Below the pieces are notes generated by a model. That model saw only the letters and a program-made list of their open reading frames with translations. It was not told the DNA's origin and ran no database searches. The position numbers and the translations under genes are program-made. From contig JAPFBL010000007.1 in the NCBI GenBank assembly GCA_026182355.1, positions 558,001 to 622,000 of the forward strand: a DNA stretch of 64,000 nucleotides, read 5' to 3'. This DNA is from Hermatobates lingyangjiaoensis. Lineage: Eukaryota; Arthropoda; Insecta; Hemiptera; Hermatobatidae. Of the stretch, positions 13,601 through 22,330 are shown piece after piece; the first letter of the stretch is position 1, and every line of letters begins with the position of its first letter.

Positions 13601-16600
13601 TTTTAATTCAAAGTTGGTAAGTTTTATAATCATCTGATTATTATATTTATCGGTTAAAAATATTAGGCATTCTAAAGACAGTTCTGGACAAACGTCACAT
13701 AACCTATACACGTATATAGAAACACTTTCTTGTATATATTTATTTTTAATTCTAATGTTTTGTGTCATAAATAAATTCGATTTCTTTTTGCATATAATTG
13801 TACAATAAAAATTAATTAAAAAAAATAAAACTGGAAATAGTATTAAACATTTTCACATTCATAACTAAAAATACATTAAAAACATTACGCAGATATAAAA
13901 ACACAAAACCAATCGTAAAAAAAATGAAAAACTCCTTAAGGTATTATTTCATTGATAACATATTGCTTATATACATTGCACTATATTTGCGCTTTTTGTA
14001 CCCATTTCACTGAAAAGAAATTCACTGCAGGCTGACGTTGGCCACAACACGTTTTATCTACACTTTGTACAAGAAATGAAATACCCTTAACAACCCTTGC
14101 TGATATTTAATTAAAAATATAAATTATAAATATTTAATTAAAAGATATGGATATTGTCTTTCTAATGTCACACTTTTTAAAAACATTTTGAGATAAATGA
14201 TTTTGCCTGCTATTTTTTTTTTATAACTGTTAATGTTACATTAACAGTTTATCAATAACTTGTCGTACTCTTAATTTTTTTCAAAAAATAGCAAATTATT
14301 TAAGTTAATTTTTGGTTGACAGATAACGAAGTAAACTGATTAACAATGAAAATAGTATTTGCATAATGGAGTTTAGGAGTAAAATGTTTATGAGCACTAA
14401 CCATCCTTCTACACTTACTTAAAAATCAGCATGAATGGTTTAGGGGACTTAGTTTCTATAGACTTGCGCCGTCTGATTATAGTGTCTACTCATACATAAC
14501 ACAGTGGACTTGTAAACTTACCGATGATGTGGTAGAGACAGTAACCACAAGAAGTCATCTCCACAAGCTTCTGCACGTGCAAGCCACGTCTCCAGAGCTC
14601 CCGTCACTTCCTTAACATCTTGAGGGGGAGCGCAGTAACGCGTCATTGATCGTCGTGTAGCAAAGTACTTACTCTACAAAAGAAGCCATTTTAATAATAC
14701 ACAACTACAGTTGTACTCTTAATTTTATATCCTAAAAAAAAAATGTTTAAAATAATAATTAGCATTTGTTATGAAACAGTATGAATTGTTACTTTTCTAA
14801 AAGTAAAGAATACCGATCAGGAAATCGGTAGTAAAGAATACCTACGGAAATCACCGTCGGTGATCGCGGAGGTATGCAACGATGCGGCCAACTCCGCTGC
14901 CTCACCTGCCCCATCATCAATCTTGAACCTTTCATCTCCAATGAAAGTCTCCAGTTTTTAAATCCCTTCCATTACTTCTTGCACTAGCACGAACTGCGTC
15001 TACCGCTTGGAATGTGTCCAGTGCGGTGCATTTTATGTTCGTCTTTCCTCCAACATGCATTGCATCCGCAAAAGTGGACATGAGATTCCGTCAGGTGGCG
15101 CAGTAACTTGCCTATTGCAATCCATGCCCATAATCATGGCCTTCTCAGGTGGCGCAGTAACCTGCCTATTGCAATCCATGCCCATAATCATGGCCTTCTA
15201 TTCAATGACTGCTTTAAAGTACAGATACTCAAAGTATAGCCACCGATGAAAAAATATTAACTTTGACAGTCTCTAAAGAGACTTACATTTGGCTACTTAA
15301 TGCCTGCTCCTCACCTGGCCTAAACCTTAAAGTTACATATTTTTTAAGTTTTTAATTTTTTCATTTAATTTTTTACCTTTGTTTTTTGTTTTTTATTTTC
15401 AGTTTGTTGCCTGTAGTTATAATTTGGTTTCTTATGCTTTTATTCTATCCTCTCCTTCTTTCTGTCCTCATTTTTATCTTTATTCTCTTTCTTCACTGTC
15501 TCTTATACAATACTCCAGCTCGATAACGGTGGATCAACCTGCAACGCTACGACCGTCTTGAAACTAGAACTACTATCTGGAACTCTCATTCACCTTCTAC
15601 CGGTAGTCTTGAACGAACGTACCTCTTTTTCTTCCCTTCTACTCTCTTCCTGAAGACGAACTTAGTTTCAAAATATTGATCCTACTAAGTGTTTTCGTTC
15701 TTTCTGTGTTTATTTTTCAGTTACATATATAATACATAGATGACATTTACTGAGGCCTATATTTCAAATAATAGTTCGTCATTAGCAGGGCAGAGGAAGA
15801 GGAGAAAGAAATATGCTTAAACTACCGGGTCAAATCGCAGTCATTTCAATATATATATATGCCATATTTCATTAAGATCTGTCAAATGAAGAAATCTGAA
15901 CTATGCTTCCAAAATTCTCACCCCTATAGGGACAGAATTATCAAAACTAGATTCGGGAGCCTTCAAATGGTGTAAATATGTCAAAATAAATTTTCCCGTG
16001 ATCTCTGTACTTTATTTAGAGTATTGTAATATAAAGTTCAGTTCAGAATAATTTACCTTAAGATCACGAAATTAATTTCAGATAAAACTCTCACGCCGAC
16101 TAAAACTCTTTATAAGAAGTGATAAAGTTTAATATATATTCATCAATAATATTTTCTAGGATAAAGGACTTCAAAGAACCCAATCACATATGAAACTGAA
16201 ACACCCTACTACTCTTTGCGTTTTATTAAAATTAACAGATATAATTTCTTTAAATTGAGATAACTTAAATTTGTTCACAGTACCGTGATCCTACATAAGA
16301 ACACTGTTATTCATCACGTAGTGATTCATATAGAAAATATCCACTACTGTGGCGAACTATCATTGCATACGACATTTTTGTCATGAACACAAGACAACTC
16401 AGCGGAGACTTTCAGAATAACAATTCATATTTCGTTAGCTGGTGAGAATTATCTGATACGATTTATTGTAGAATTTATGAAAACCTGGTTCACAATATGT
16501 AAACAATATATCACAAAATAATTAAGATGATACCAAATTAGAGTTATTATACCAAACGGTTTAGAGTGGAATTTCAAATTCTTTTTGGAATCAATGTTTT

Positions 16601-17009
16601 GTAAGGCTGACAGCATATGTACGGGAAGTAATTGTTAAAGGAATAAATAAATATCTACATAGAAGTTAAAAATAAAGATAAATATGCTTGCGATAAAGAT
16701 ATATATATTTTTTTATGGGTCCTAATTAATCCTAGTTCTTAAATTGAGGGAAATGTGAAATTATTATAAGAACTAAAGACATTCTGTGATAGTTTTATGA
16801 AAATTATAATCAACCAAACTCACCAATGCAGGAATATTTTTTTTTATTATTCCATCCTCGATCTGAATGAATACCTCCTCAAGTGGTTTTTTACTTTCAT
16901 TCTAAAAATTCAATATCTTAAACAGTTAAAGTAAACTCATATAAATCTAATCTCATAAAAGCTTCATTTTTTAATTACTTACATATGAAGGATCTTTAGA
17001 AGGTCGCAT
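1498..17009 (-). CDS. ASCC2: ASCC2, activating signal cointegrator 1 complex subunit 2 (3' end outside window)
   Basis: Eight exons on the minus strand encode about 400 N-terminal residues that line up in order with animal ASCC2. In that family ASCC2 binds the helicase ASCC3, acts in alkylation-damage repair and in splitting collided ribosomes, and recognises ubiquitin through a CUE domain. Exons read: 16983-17009, 16824-16901, 14522-14673, 11802-11988, 9382-9579, 6918-7135, 4776-4959, 1498-1656. Landmarks are LWLLSLPHHRFWSQ (human LDWLLALPHDKFWCQ), YAKLLYNNFVISIPMLIDIC (human FGEILYNNFLFDIPKILDLC), LYTFVDLCPLA (human LWAFLDIFPLA) and ARDFHSLYP (human LRDYDALFP). All junctions keep phase except exon 7 to exon 8. 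The CUE domain and acidic C-terminus must lie beyond the left edge. Introns hold SINE, Helitron and Penelope-like relics. Family assignment is from remembered homology, not a search. Confidence 0.9.
1780..2470. repeat. GC-richer island, probable transposon-derived sequence
   Basis: About 690 bp with GC well above the surroundings and several short Lys/Arg-rich frames on the plus strand (for example KKTVLKKEKRSHF near 2190-2240), but no open frame longer than 85 codons. It sits in the ASCC2 intron between exons 7 and 8. Composition suggests a truncated retroelement or gene fragment; I cannot name the family. Confidence 0.35.
2471..3624. other. AT-rich intron DNA
   Basis: Intron of ASCC2 with no recognisable gene, RNA or repeat beyond short A/T runs. 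Confidence 0.5.
3625..3924 (-). repeat. tRNA-derived SINE, full length, family A
   Basis: Read on the minus strand it begins with a tRNA-like head, A-box-like TAGCATAGTGG and B-box-like GGGTTTCATACC, continues through a body with TGTACGATGCCAAATACTCG, and ends in a tail with the TGTGTGATATCACAAAAGG block and CTAACCTAATC. A second copy with the same head, body and tail order is at 39786-40105 on the plus strand, which defines the element ends. Confidence 0.7.
3862..4745 (-). repeat. Tandem array of SINE tRNA-like heads, about 80-bp unit, 11 copies
   Basis: The anchor AGCCAC recurs at 3901, 3981, 4065, 4145, 4225, 4305, 4385, 4465, 4545, 4625 and 4704, a period of 79-84 bp. Each unit contains the A-box-like TAGCATAGTGG (minus strand) and the CGCCTCTGGACTGG segment of the adjoining SINE. 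There is a higher-order repeat: 4081-4320 is repeated essentially unchanged at 4321-4560, so three units have been duplicated as one 240-bp block. Confidence 0.9.
4776..4959 (-). CDS. ASCC2: ASCC2 exon 7
   Basis: Acceptor cttgttacag and a weak donor TTA|gtatca. It reads IAPFFSSTIQEIANHTKKLC, then FHLIQIFYLCFVG, matching human RLASFYEAAIPEMESAIKKR and LMEIFHIILNQI. Similarity is lower than in neighbouring exons. The 3' border is uncertain because it gives phase 0, while the next exon wants phase 2. Confidence 0.65.
5586..5686 (+). pseudogene. 5S rRNA-derived pseudogene or SINE3-type head, internally deleted
   Basis: The sequence follows the 5S rRNA order: ATGACCAT, then TTGAATACA, GGTTC, AAGTTAAGCAAC, TTGGGTGCGGT, CACTTGGATAGG and finally GTTGGCC. 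Animal 5S has CGACCATACC, CTGAATACA, GGTTCTCG, AAATTAAGCAGC, TCGGGCGCGGT, TACTTAGATGGG and GTTGGCC at the corresponding places. About 10-14 nt are missing after GGTTC and the last third is diverged, so it is not a functional 5S gene. It could be a 5S-derived SINE head or a processed 5S copy. Confidence 0.65.
6044..6077 (-). ncRNA. Hammerhead-ribozyme-like motif (left arm)
   Basis: Inverted identical copy of the motif at 6188-6221; see that entry. Confidence 0.5.
6188..6221 (+). ncRNA. Hammerhead-ribozyme-like motif (right arm)
   Basis: Order: TCTC (stem I, 6188-6191), CTGAAGA core (6192-6198), one C, stem II GGTT..AACC, GAA (6210-6212), palindromic AATT (stem III), A as the H17 base, then GAGA (6218-6221) pairing with the opening TCTC. 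This is the type I hammerhead order CUGANGA / II / GAA / III / UH / I. The departure from canon is one extra C between A9 and stem II. Confidence 0.55.
6371..6448. repeat. Perfect short fold-back
   Basis: Inverted arms of about 36 bp with a 4-6 bp centre, beginning TAAACTAGAATTT and ending AAATTCTAGTTTA, next to (TA)n tracts. The arms share the AACACATAGAAA type end sequence seen next to the hammerhead-bearing repeats, so it may be the deleted end of such a dimer. Confidence 0.8.
6918..7135 (-). CDS. ASCC2: ASCC2 exon 6
   Basis: A 218-nt exon, acceptor tttttgcag, donor ACTAC|gtaagt. It reads IFHSIEEEC through FLEDVVSYLLDISVSLYTFV and DLCPLA, matching the human ELKDIVLYLCDTCTTLWAFLDIFPLA block. 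Phase 2 at its end. Confidence 0.9.
7140..9381. other. ASCC2 intron 5, nothing recognised
   Basis: AT-rich intron DNA without identifiable repeat domains. Short plus-strand frames around 8376-8630 have no recognisable similarity. Confidence 0.5.
9382..9579 (-). CDS. ASCC2: ASCC2 exon 5
   Basis: A 198-nt exon (66 codons), acceptor ttgtttcag, donor TTG|gtatgt. It carries the best conserved block of the gene, LLYNNFVISIPMLIDICAIY, followed by IFDIQPLYKDDL (human IFTQQPSYYSDL). Confidence 0.92.
10264..10298 (+). ncRNA. Hammerhead-like motif, diverged
   Basis: CTGATGA (10270-10276), one C, short stem GA..TC, GAAATATT, then GAAG that can pair with CTTC at 10264-10267 leaving a two-base bulge. Followed by GTTTATATATG as in other copies. 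Weaker than the 6188 and 53165 copies. Confidence 0.35.
10365..11700 (-). mobile_element. Helitron relic (helicase C-terminus plus 3' terminus)
   Basis: The minus strand ends at 10365 in CTAG followed by host T (10364). About 10 nt inside is a hairpin CCGTC-AAA-GACGG (10390-10378), the hallmark of a Helitron 3' end. Upstream, frames carry broken helicase blocks: DEEAVHYLIEFLDS, KLKVGAPMML, KLCNGTRLL (about 10850-10870), a DVN-VAKGDFI stretch in place of the TINKSQGQTL box, and FSHGQL-FTCSIVRG with NVVYTEA. Stops and frameshifts show it is dead. A duplicated block of about 148 bp (11310-11455 and 11460-11605) lies toward its 5' side. The 5' terminus was not located. Confidence 0.8.
11802..11988 (-). 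CDS. ASCC2: ASCC2 exon 4
   Basis: A 187-nt exon, acceptor ttttgtag, donor GAG|gtatta. It reads FWSQLMYEKGSMDGLVSFLQ through ISRLAFLTVLRI, matching the human FWCQVIFDE..LHRSVFLTFLRM block. Phase is 0 at its 3' end. Confidence 0.9.
12350..12630. other. GC-richer patch in ASCC2 intron
   Basis: Base composition changes over about 270 bp, with an 82-codon minus-strand frame that I cannot assign. Possibly retroelement debris. Confidence 0.25.
12631..14521. other. ASCC2 intron DNA
   Basis: AT-rich, no gene seen. A poly-G run of about 14 lies near 13105-13118. Confidence 0.5.
14522..14673 (-). CDS. ASCC2: ASCC2 exon 3
   Basis: A 152-nt exon, acceptor cttttgtag and donor CATCG|gtaagt. It reads SKYFATRRS through DDFLWLLSLPHH, matching human ADRYFVLYKPPP through NDLDWLLALPHD. 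It ends in phase 2; the split Arg codon is completed by the next exon. Confidence 0.88.
14840..15725 (+). mobile_element. Penelope-like element relic: GIY-YIG endonuclease and 3' end
   Basis: Reading with at least one frameshift gives QRCGQLRCLTCPIINLEPF, then NCVYRLECVQCGAFYV (about 14990-15045) and, after a 54-bp duplication, NLPIAIHAHNHGLLFNDCFK with VQILKV. This is the Cys-rich linker plus GIY-YIG endonuclease pattern (vVYlI.C..C...YvG....H) of Penelope-like elements, with in-frame stops and the second YIG changed to YVR. The 3' side continues with CTGCTCCTCACCTGGCC, shared with debris near 20700 and 23830, and ends with a hammerhead-like CTGAAGA motif at about 15645-15685 before ATATATAATA. 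Confidence 0.7.
15089..15197 (+). repeat. 54-bp tandem duplication
   Basis: The block beginning TCAGGTGGCGCAGTAAC is present twice in direct succession with one base difference, inside the Penelope-like relic. Confidence 0.9.
15726..16823. other. ASCC2 intron DNA
   Basis: AT-rich, nothing recognised. Confidence 0.5.
16824..16901 (-). CDS. ASCC2: ASCC2 exon 2
   Basis: A 78-nt exon between acceptor tttttag and donor TTG|gtgagt, reading NESKKPLEEVFIQI..NIPAL. The PLEEVFIQ stretch matches the PLDQLQIT start region of the human protein. Confidence 0.8.
16983..17009 (-). CDS. ASCC2: ASCC2 exon 1 (MRPSKDPSY)
   Basis: ATG at 17009 opens nine codons that end at a donor TCATAT|gtaagt. The 27-nt length leaves phase 0, which fits the next acceptor exactly. 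This ATG is the only in-frame start I found before exon 2. Confidence 0.7.
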
Positions 17010-17239
17010 GTTAAACGAATAATTGCAATAATACTTCACAAATCAGGAACATGAACTATGACAGGAAGGTAATTTTAATGCTACCTGTCAGATTGTTACC
17101 TTCCTCAAAGCTTTTGATACAAACCTGACAGTTGTTAAGATTGCGGCACATTTGAATTTTTAATTGATTTACTGTGTCTGTAAGCATAAGATATTTGTTC
17201 TTTGGATACAGTTCACATTTGGGATGAACAGTATATCAT
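17010..17239. promoter_or_regulatory. Putative bidirectional promoter between ASCC2 and the divergent gene
   Basis: Only 230 bp separate the two start codons, so both 5' UTRs and core promoters must fit here unless upstream exons exist. The interval contains an imperfect dyad, GACAGGAAGGTAA (17060) and TTACCTTCCTC (17096), with CTACCTGTCAG between. No TATA box is evident on either strand. The regulatory role is inferred from geometry. Confidence 0.55.
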
Positions 17240-17569
17240 ATGGAGAAAAAAGAACATGGAAATATTCTAATAGTTAATAGTAGCCAACAAGAAAATGACA
17301 GTGCTAGAATAGAAATTGTTCGTAATCATGAAGTTCATCAAAGTGATGGAAGTTTACATGGTGCAGTATTAAAAAACGTGAATGGTTATGATGTTTGTAA
17401 TAGTGGTTTAAGAATACAGAAAGAGAATAGGTCTAAGAATTCTAAGTCAACATTGGATGATTTAACGAAGCCGAAGTTGAACTCTGCACAACAAGTTATT
17501 GATGGTATTAAAAAGCTTGCCATAAACGACAAGGGTTCTAAAAAATGTGTAGAGAAGGATAAACCCAAG
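17240..17569 (+). CDS. Unrecognised gene, exon 1
   Basis: Begins at the first ATG after the intergenic region (context CATATGG) and runs 110 codons to the donor. Reading through the donor would stop after seven more codons. Confidence 0.7.
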
Positions 17570-18297
17570 GTAAAGAAATATTTAGCTTTATAGAAATAAA
17601 TATTAATTTGATTCTAGTCAAATGTGAGATTGAGTTTTGTCATGGAGCTTTTAATTTTCTGTTAAAGGGTATTCTATTTGCTTGGTAACTAGAACCAGTT
17701 TTACGAAGCAAAATTGTAGGTTATTTAAGTCTAGTGTGAAAATGTAATTAATTTATGTAGTAGAAGGCGCTTTCTGTGTAAAATAAAAAATAAATGAATG
17801 CATCAAGTCTATTTCTGAGCTCAGAATAGATTTCAATAAACTTCTTTAAAATTTACATGGTATGGAAGTTAGACTGAACGCTTGTTTCATAGGTGAAATA
17901 ATCATGATTAAACAGGTTAGATCCATTAATCAATTTTATTTAAATTTGTTTAATATAAACTGAAGGGATTTTATATTACTGGTAATTTTAGTATTCCAGT
18001 TCCCACTAACATTTTTTTTACTTTCAGGCTTTGAAGAAAGTGAATATTCCATTTAACAAAAAAGTCTATAAGGATCTGATAGAGATTAATATTGAAGAAA
18101 ACTCAACTAGGGCTTTTGCAGTAAAATCAAGACCTGTTACAAGGCAAAGGGATCCCGAACCTGAACTGACTGAATTTTATACTCCATCCTTTGATAAGGA
18201 GTACACTGTCACCTTTACCCAACCTTTTGACGAGCCTAATAAGGAGTATGACTACGATTCTTTGGCGGTATCCCGATATGTTGATTCCTTTAGGTAG
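17240..18297 (+). CDS. Unrecognised 199-residue protein, two exons
   Basis: Exon 1 is 17240-17569 (110 codons), ending CCCAAG|gtaaag; exon 2 is 18028-18297, starting after tttactttcag, with a TAG stop. The junction keeps phase 0. The product is hydrophilic and mostly disordered-looking: an Asn/Ser/Lys-rich N-terminal half, a KKLAINDKGSKK region near residues 90-100, then KKVNIPFNKKVYKDLIEINI and an acidic C-terminus rich in Tyr and Phe (EFYTPSFDKEYTVTF, NKEYDYDSLAVSRYVDSFR). No signal peptide or membrane segment. The AATAAA at 18456 would end the mRNA. Coding is supported by the clean splice, the phase match and the divergent position next to ASCC2. I do not recognise the family. Confidence 0.75.
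18028..18297 (+). CDS. Unrecognised gene, exon 2
   Basis: A strong polypyrimidine acceptor precedes it. It adds 89 residues ending SRYVDSFR and the stop codon TAG. Confidence 0.72.
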   Translation, partial: ALKKVNIPFNKKVYKDLIEINIEENSTRAFAVKSRPVTRQRDPEPELTEFYTPSFDKEYTVTFTQPFDEPNKEYDYDSLAVSRYVDSFR

Positions 18298-18455
18298 CAT
18301 CCCCGGATTAAGAAGAGAGAATTTACATTTTTTATAGTAGTGTATTCGGGTTCAATTTTGTAGTCCTGTACCAGGTCAACATTGATACTTCATTACAAAA
18401 GCAATATCGATATTAAATGAAATAGTAATCATAAATGTAGATCTTATATTTTTAA

Positions 18456-18461
18456 AATAAA
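18456..18461 (+). terminator. Polyadenylation signal AATAAA
   Basis: Canonical hexamer 160 bp after the stop codon of the plus-strand gene, followed by an A-rich stretch and a T-rich stretch. Confidence 0.55.
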
Positions 18462-18499
18462 TTAAGTTTCAAAAAAAAGCACATTTTTGTAACTGTATT

Positions 18500-20000
18500 T
18501 TTCATTAAAAAAAGCGTCTGAAATTTTGTATCAGTCAAGAAAACGATTCCTCAAGTACTCTTTCTACGTCCCATATGTTTTTCTTCTGTAATGTTGATCC
18601 GATAAAATTACTTGAGTAAAATACTTAAATCCTTTTGAGTTGATTTAGAATTAATTATTATTTTTCAGTATATAATATCATTCAAATTTTTGTACGTAAT
18701 GGTTTTGAAGACTTTGAGGGACAATAAGTAGGGGTTGAGCACTATCTTACCATATGAATTACTAGTTTACATACCGAGGGAGAAAACCAGTTCATTTTTG
18801 ACGGGTATTCCCTAGATGTGTTATAATCTCCATACATAATTGTTTGTTATGAGGGCACATAGTTTGTAATTGGAAACAATAAAATAAAATTTGAAATTAT
18901 CTAATTATAAGGATAAATATAATTTAAAAGTTGAGTCATGTGAATTACTGAACCAACTTAATTTAATCGTTATTTAGAAAAACCGTAACAAATATTAAAG
19001 CAAAATAAGGTTATACTTTTATAATACATTCAGGGAGGGACATAGTAATTTCCTATCAACCTACAGAATGAATTGGTTATAAATATGTTGCTAAGGTTCA
19101 ACATACTCGTATTTGATATAATTTTTCAAAAAAAAAAACTTAAAAATAAAGTATTACGGTATTAATATACATAATTCATTAATGATATTAATTATCATTT
19201 TTGTAATGTGTCAAACTAGGTGCAAACGTTATCAGGACCACATACTTAATTGGAAACAAACACTGTTACTTACTCAGATGAATGATATAGTCGCCTCTGT
19301 TAGTTCGAAATTCCTTTATCAGTGGCAGCTCATGGCTTGAAAACTTCTATTTTATACTTTTTTTAGAAAACCAAACTTATTTGATTAAATATTGTACCTC
19401 TTAGTGAGTGCTCATATTTCACAAAATCATTGAAACCTATGCGAACGAAAACCTTTTTTATTCCTTTAATATCACAAATTTTCACTTTGACTATTTTGTT
19501 GACAATCATATGGTCACTAATAAGTGTGTTACTTCAAATTTTGTCAGTACTCTGATAAACACCATAACTGAAAGCAGAAATTTTGTACATAATGGAAATT
19601 TATTTATCAACTGATATTATTTACCATTGGTTGAAAATATAAGGATAGTAAATGTATTTACTATAAAGCTATGAACCCAAAATAAATTACTATTCCAACA
19701 AATCATTAGTTCATATATGAAATGAATGTCGCATTCTCTGTTTTGTATAATCCGTCAACTGTCAGGGGTTGAGACCCAATTCTTAGAGCCTTGGACGTGA
19801 TTTTTTATTCAGGTTTGATAAAAAAATGTATATGCCAACTAATTTTGAAATAGTGTGATGGCTTAATAAAATACTCGTAATATTAAAAATTAGAGTTTTT
19901 AATATACATTTTGAATGTATATATTTCCATGTATATTAATGTATACATTTTCAATGTATGTGTCATTTTTCATTTCGAAAAATTCATCGAGTTGGGGTTT
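18500..20000. other. AT-rich intergenic DNA
   Basis: No gene recognised. Small frames are chance-level for this composition. Confidence 0.5.
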
Positions 20001-20001
20001 T

Positions 20002-20044
20002 GACTCTAACGAAGACCGCTTGTTACGGTTGAAAGATCTTAGTC
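20002..20044 (+). ncRNA. Hammerhead-like motif, mutated core (family C)
   Basis: GACT, CTAACGA (core G5 changed to A), stem GACC..GGTT, GAA, palindromic AGATCT, T, then AGTC pairing with GACT. Same family as 35651-35692. It is embedded in a repeat with the flank TTCCCATTTCTTATTGTGG. Confidence 0.45.
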
Positions 20045-20207
20045 TTGTTTTCCCATTTCTTATTGTGGTTTGATCATTGATTGTTATTTCACGTGTTTAT
20101 GTGAAATCTTTTTATAATAATGTATACATTTTCAATGTATATTAAAAATGAAGACCTTCATTCTGTGAAACATTCTCAGATGATAGTTCTTTCCTCATAT
20201 CCCCTCA

Positions 20208-20558
20208 ATGGGATATTTATTTAAATTATTAATTATTTATTTTAGCTCCTTCTTAATCAGCTCTGCAGTAACCCATATGTTCAGGACACTGATTTGGATG
20301 TTTTACGTAGTCTGGAGTAATAAATTATTCAGAAACTGTACAGGAGGTACACTTTATGACATAGAAACGAATCAAACTTCTTCTCAAGATAACGAAGGTT
20401 TTACCTCTAAGACTTCATTTAGTCTTAAATTTCGTTTAATATACATCACAACTGTAATTGTATATACATTTAGCATTAGAGAATTATTATATATGCTAGC
20501 TTTTTCCTCCTGCGCTGCATATTTTGGAGGAATTTCTCGGTGGTTTGACTTCCATTGA
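20208..20558 (+). other. 116-codon open frame, hydrophobic, doubtful
   Basis: An open frame with two hydrophobic stretches (LLIIYFSSFLISSAV and a later IYITTVIVYTF). It sits between a hammerhead-type repeat and Penelope-like 3' debris, and AT-rich DNA easily produces Phe/Ile/Leu-rich frames. I see no splice support or similarity, so it is probably not a gene. Confidence 0.15.
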
Positions 20559-20609
20559 GTATCCGTACAAATTTATTACCACAGGATTTCAATTGGCCAG
20601 TGTATAACT

Positions 20610-20760
20610 TTGTTTTAAGGACTGTTTTTGTTAAGATCTCTACTCAACATCCTTGTAACTTTAAGAACTTCAAAGGAGCCACATATTTGATTCCTTGGAG
20701 CTTGGTCTGCTCTCCTGGCCGCAGTCTCCAGTGCTAATTAATTTATTCGATTAATTTCAT
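20610..20760 (+). mobile_element. Penelope-like 3' region debris
   Basis: The order GATCTCT, TTAAGAACTTCAAAGGAGC and CTGCTCTCCTGGCC corresponds to the 23740-23840 segment and to the 3' part of the relic at 14840-15725. Only a fragment, no domain. Confidence 0.4.
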
Positions 20761-20854
20761 TACTTATTTATACTTTTTTCAATTTCTTTTTCTTGTTAGT
20801 TTCACTTACCTGTTTCACAATAAATAGAAAATATATTATTCTCTCTCTGAACAA

Positions 20855-20992
20855 GATGGCAGACTGCAGTACACCAGCTTACGATAATAGTTATAATAGA
20901 GAAAGAAATTATGACAGTATGAATGAAAAAATGAAAAAGTTCCAAGGTCTTTGGATTACTTGGTGTCGACGAAGAACAAAAATAAAGGAATA
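20855..20992 (+). other. 45-codon frame with good start context, unassigned
   Basis: ATG at 20855 in the context AACAAGATGGC opens MADCSTPAYDNSYNRERNYD and stops after 45 codons. The start context and charged composition are better than the background, but there is no splice or homology support. Confidence 0.2.
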
Positions 20993-21256
20993 AATTAAAC
21001 TTATAGGAGAGAAAAATTAAATTGAAGTACGTTTAGTGAAGTGTTTTCAAGGTAGTAAATATATAAATTTTAAAACAGTTAAGAGGGAACTTTGAAAGTT
21101 CTACAATATTTCCCCATTAACCAATTGTCAAGTCTAACTGAACTGGGACTTAGACTTCAACCTAAAACTTCTTTGGCTTCCTTCCAGATGATGGAATGAT
21201 TACACTTACTAATCAGCTAAAACAAAGAAATCTATCTCTTCCCTTCTTATACTATA

Positions 21257-21655
21257 CTTTAGGGCAGTGCTTCTCAAAACGGTGCGCCCGGGCGCATTGG
21301 TGCGTTCTGGAAGGTAGCCAGGTGAACCCAAGATAACGGAGAATTAATTAAATTTATATAACAGATTTACATTTTAAAAATTTGTATCATTTTCATTTAT
21401 TTTAGAACCACCAATGGTTTTCAAGTCTCCGTCACTTGATATTTTGTACTGAAAGGTAAATTTCTGTAATTTTTAAGCAGCAATGGATAATAAATACTTT
21501 CTCTTTTCCTTTCTTTAGGGATTTAAATCATTTGTTATTCTCTCTCTCTTTCTTAAAAAAACTATTTCTTTTAATTTCCTATCAGTTTCCTATTTTCAAA
21601 TTTTAAGTATAGGTGCGCCCTGAAGTAAAAAAGTTTGAGAAACACTGCTTTAGGG
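21257..21655. mobile_element. hAT-type MITE with 8-bp target duplication
   Basis: The element spans 21265-21647. Its ends are CAGTGCTTCTCAAA and TTTGAGAAACACTG, imperfect inverted repeats that continue into GGTGCGCCC and GGGCGCACC. It is flanked on both sides by CTTTAGGG (21257-21264 and 21648-21655). The 8-bp duplication and CAGTG end assign it to hAT. At 383 bp and without a frame it is non-autonomous. Confidence 0.92.
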
Positions 21656-22049
21656 GGTCGTAACTTCTAACATTTGTAATCTAGGGATCTTTGAATGCAG
21701 TACTCGTATTTTCCAGGAATCGAGTTCACAAATTTTTTTATCATTTATCAAATACTTATAGTTGATTAGAAAAACTTCAGGACTACCGATGTGGAATAAC
21801 CTGGTAATGTCGCTCCTTAAAAAAATAAAACGACTGCCAAATGAAAATGAGCAACACTTCAAACCCTAGAACTAGAATCGAAGGAGAAGGCTATAGTGTT
21901 AGCGTTGTGTACTTTAATGACTACTTGTGATAAACTGTGTTTTAACCAACTATCTCTTAATAAATACAGTCCTAAATATGTATAAAATATATAATAAAAG
22001 TACATCGGTGCCCACTGAGTATCTCTAGTAACGCAGTCTTACCATAGAT

Positions 22050-22330
22050 CATAAAAGGGAAAGTAAAGATAAACTCAAATAGCATACCACTTCATTGATT
22101 ACATTTAGATATCGTTCCGTTGGAAATGTACATTGCCTCCTAGTCCTACCGATATACAATTGTTTAAACAGACATGTGACACAGTACAAGATAAAAAGTT
22201 TTACAACACATTTCGGGACAAATATATATTTGAAACAGGGAATTTGCAAAGAAAAAAGAAATCAAAACCAGGTAGACCATGTTGGTGGTCCAGTTTGATT
22301 TCGAAGCCGTAAACAAGGCAAGAGTACAAC
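22050..22330 (-). mobile_element. Possible second Penelope-like GIY-YIG fragment
   Basis: The minus strand reads CVVKLFILYCVTCLFKQLYI followed by GRTRRQ and, later, VINEV. This resembles the GIY-YIG start pattern (vVYLI.C..C..qYiGrT.r). No other domain is seen, so this is a short relic at best. Confidence 0.4.

Noticed and set aside
20208..20558. Hydrophobic 116-codon frame as a membrane protein gene
   Set aside because: No homology, repeats on both sides and composition typical of AT-rich chance frames; kept only as a low-confidence note.
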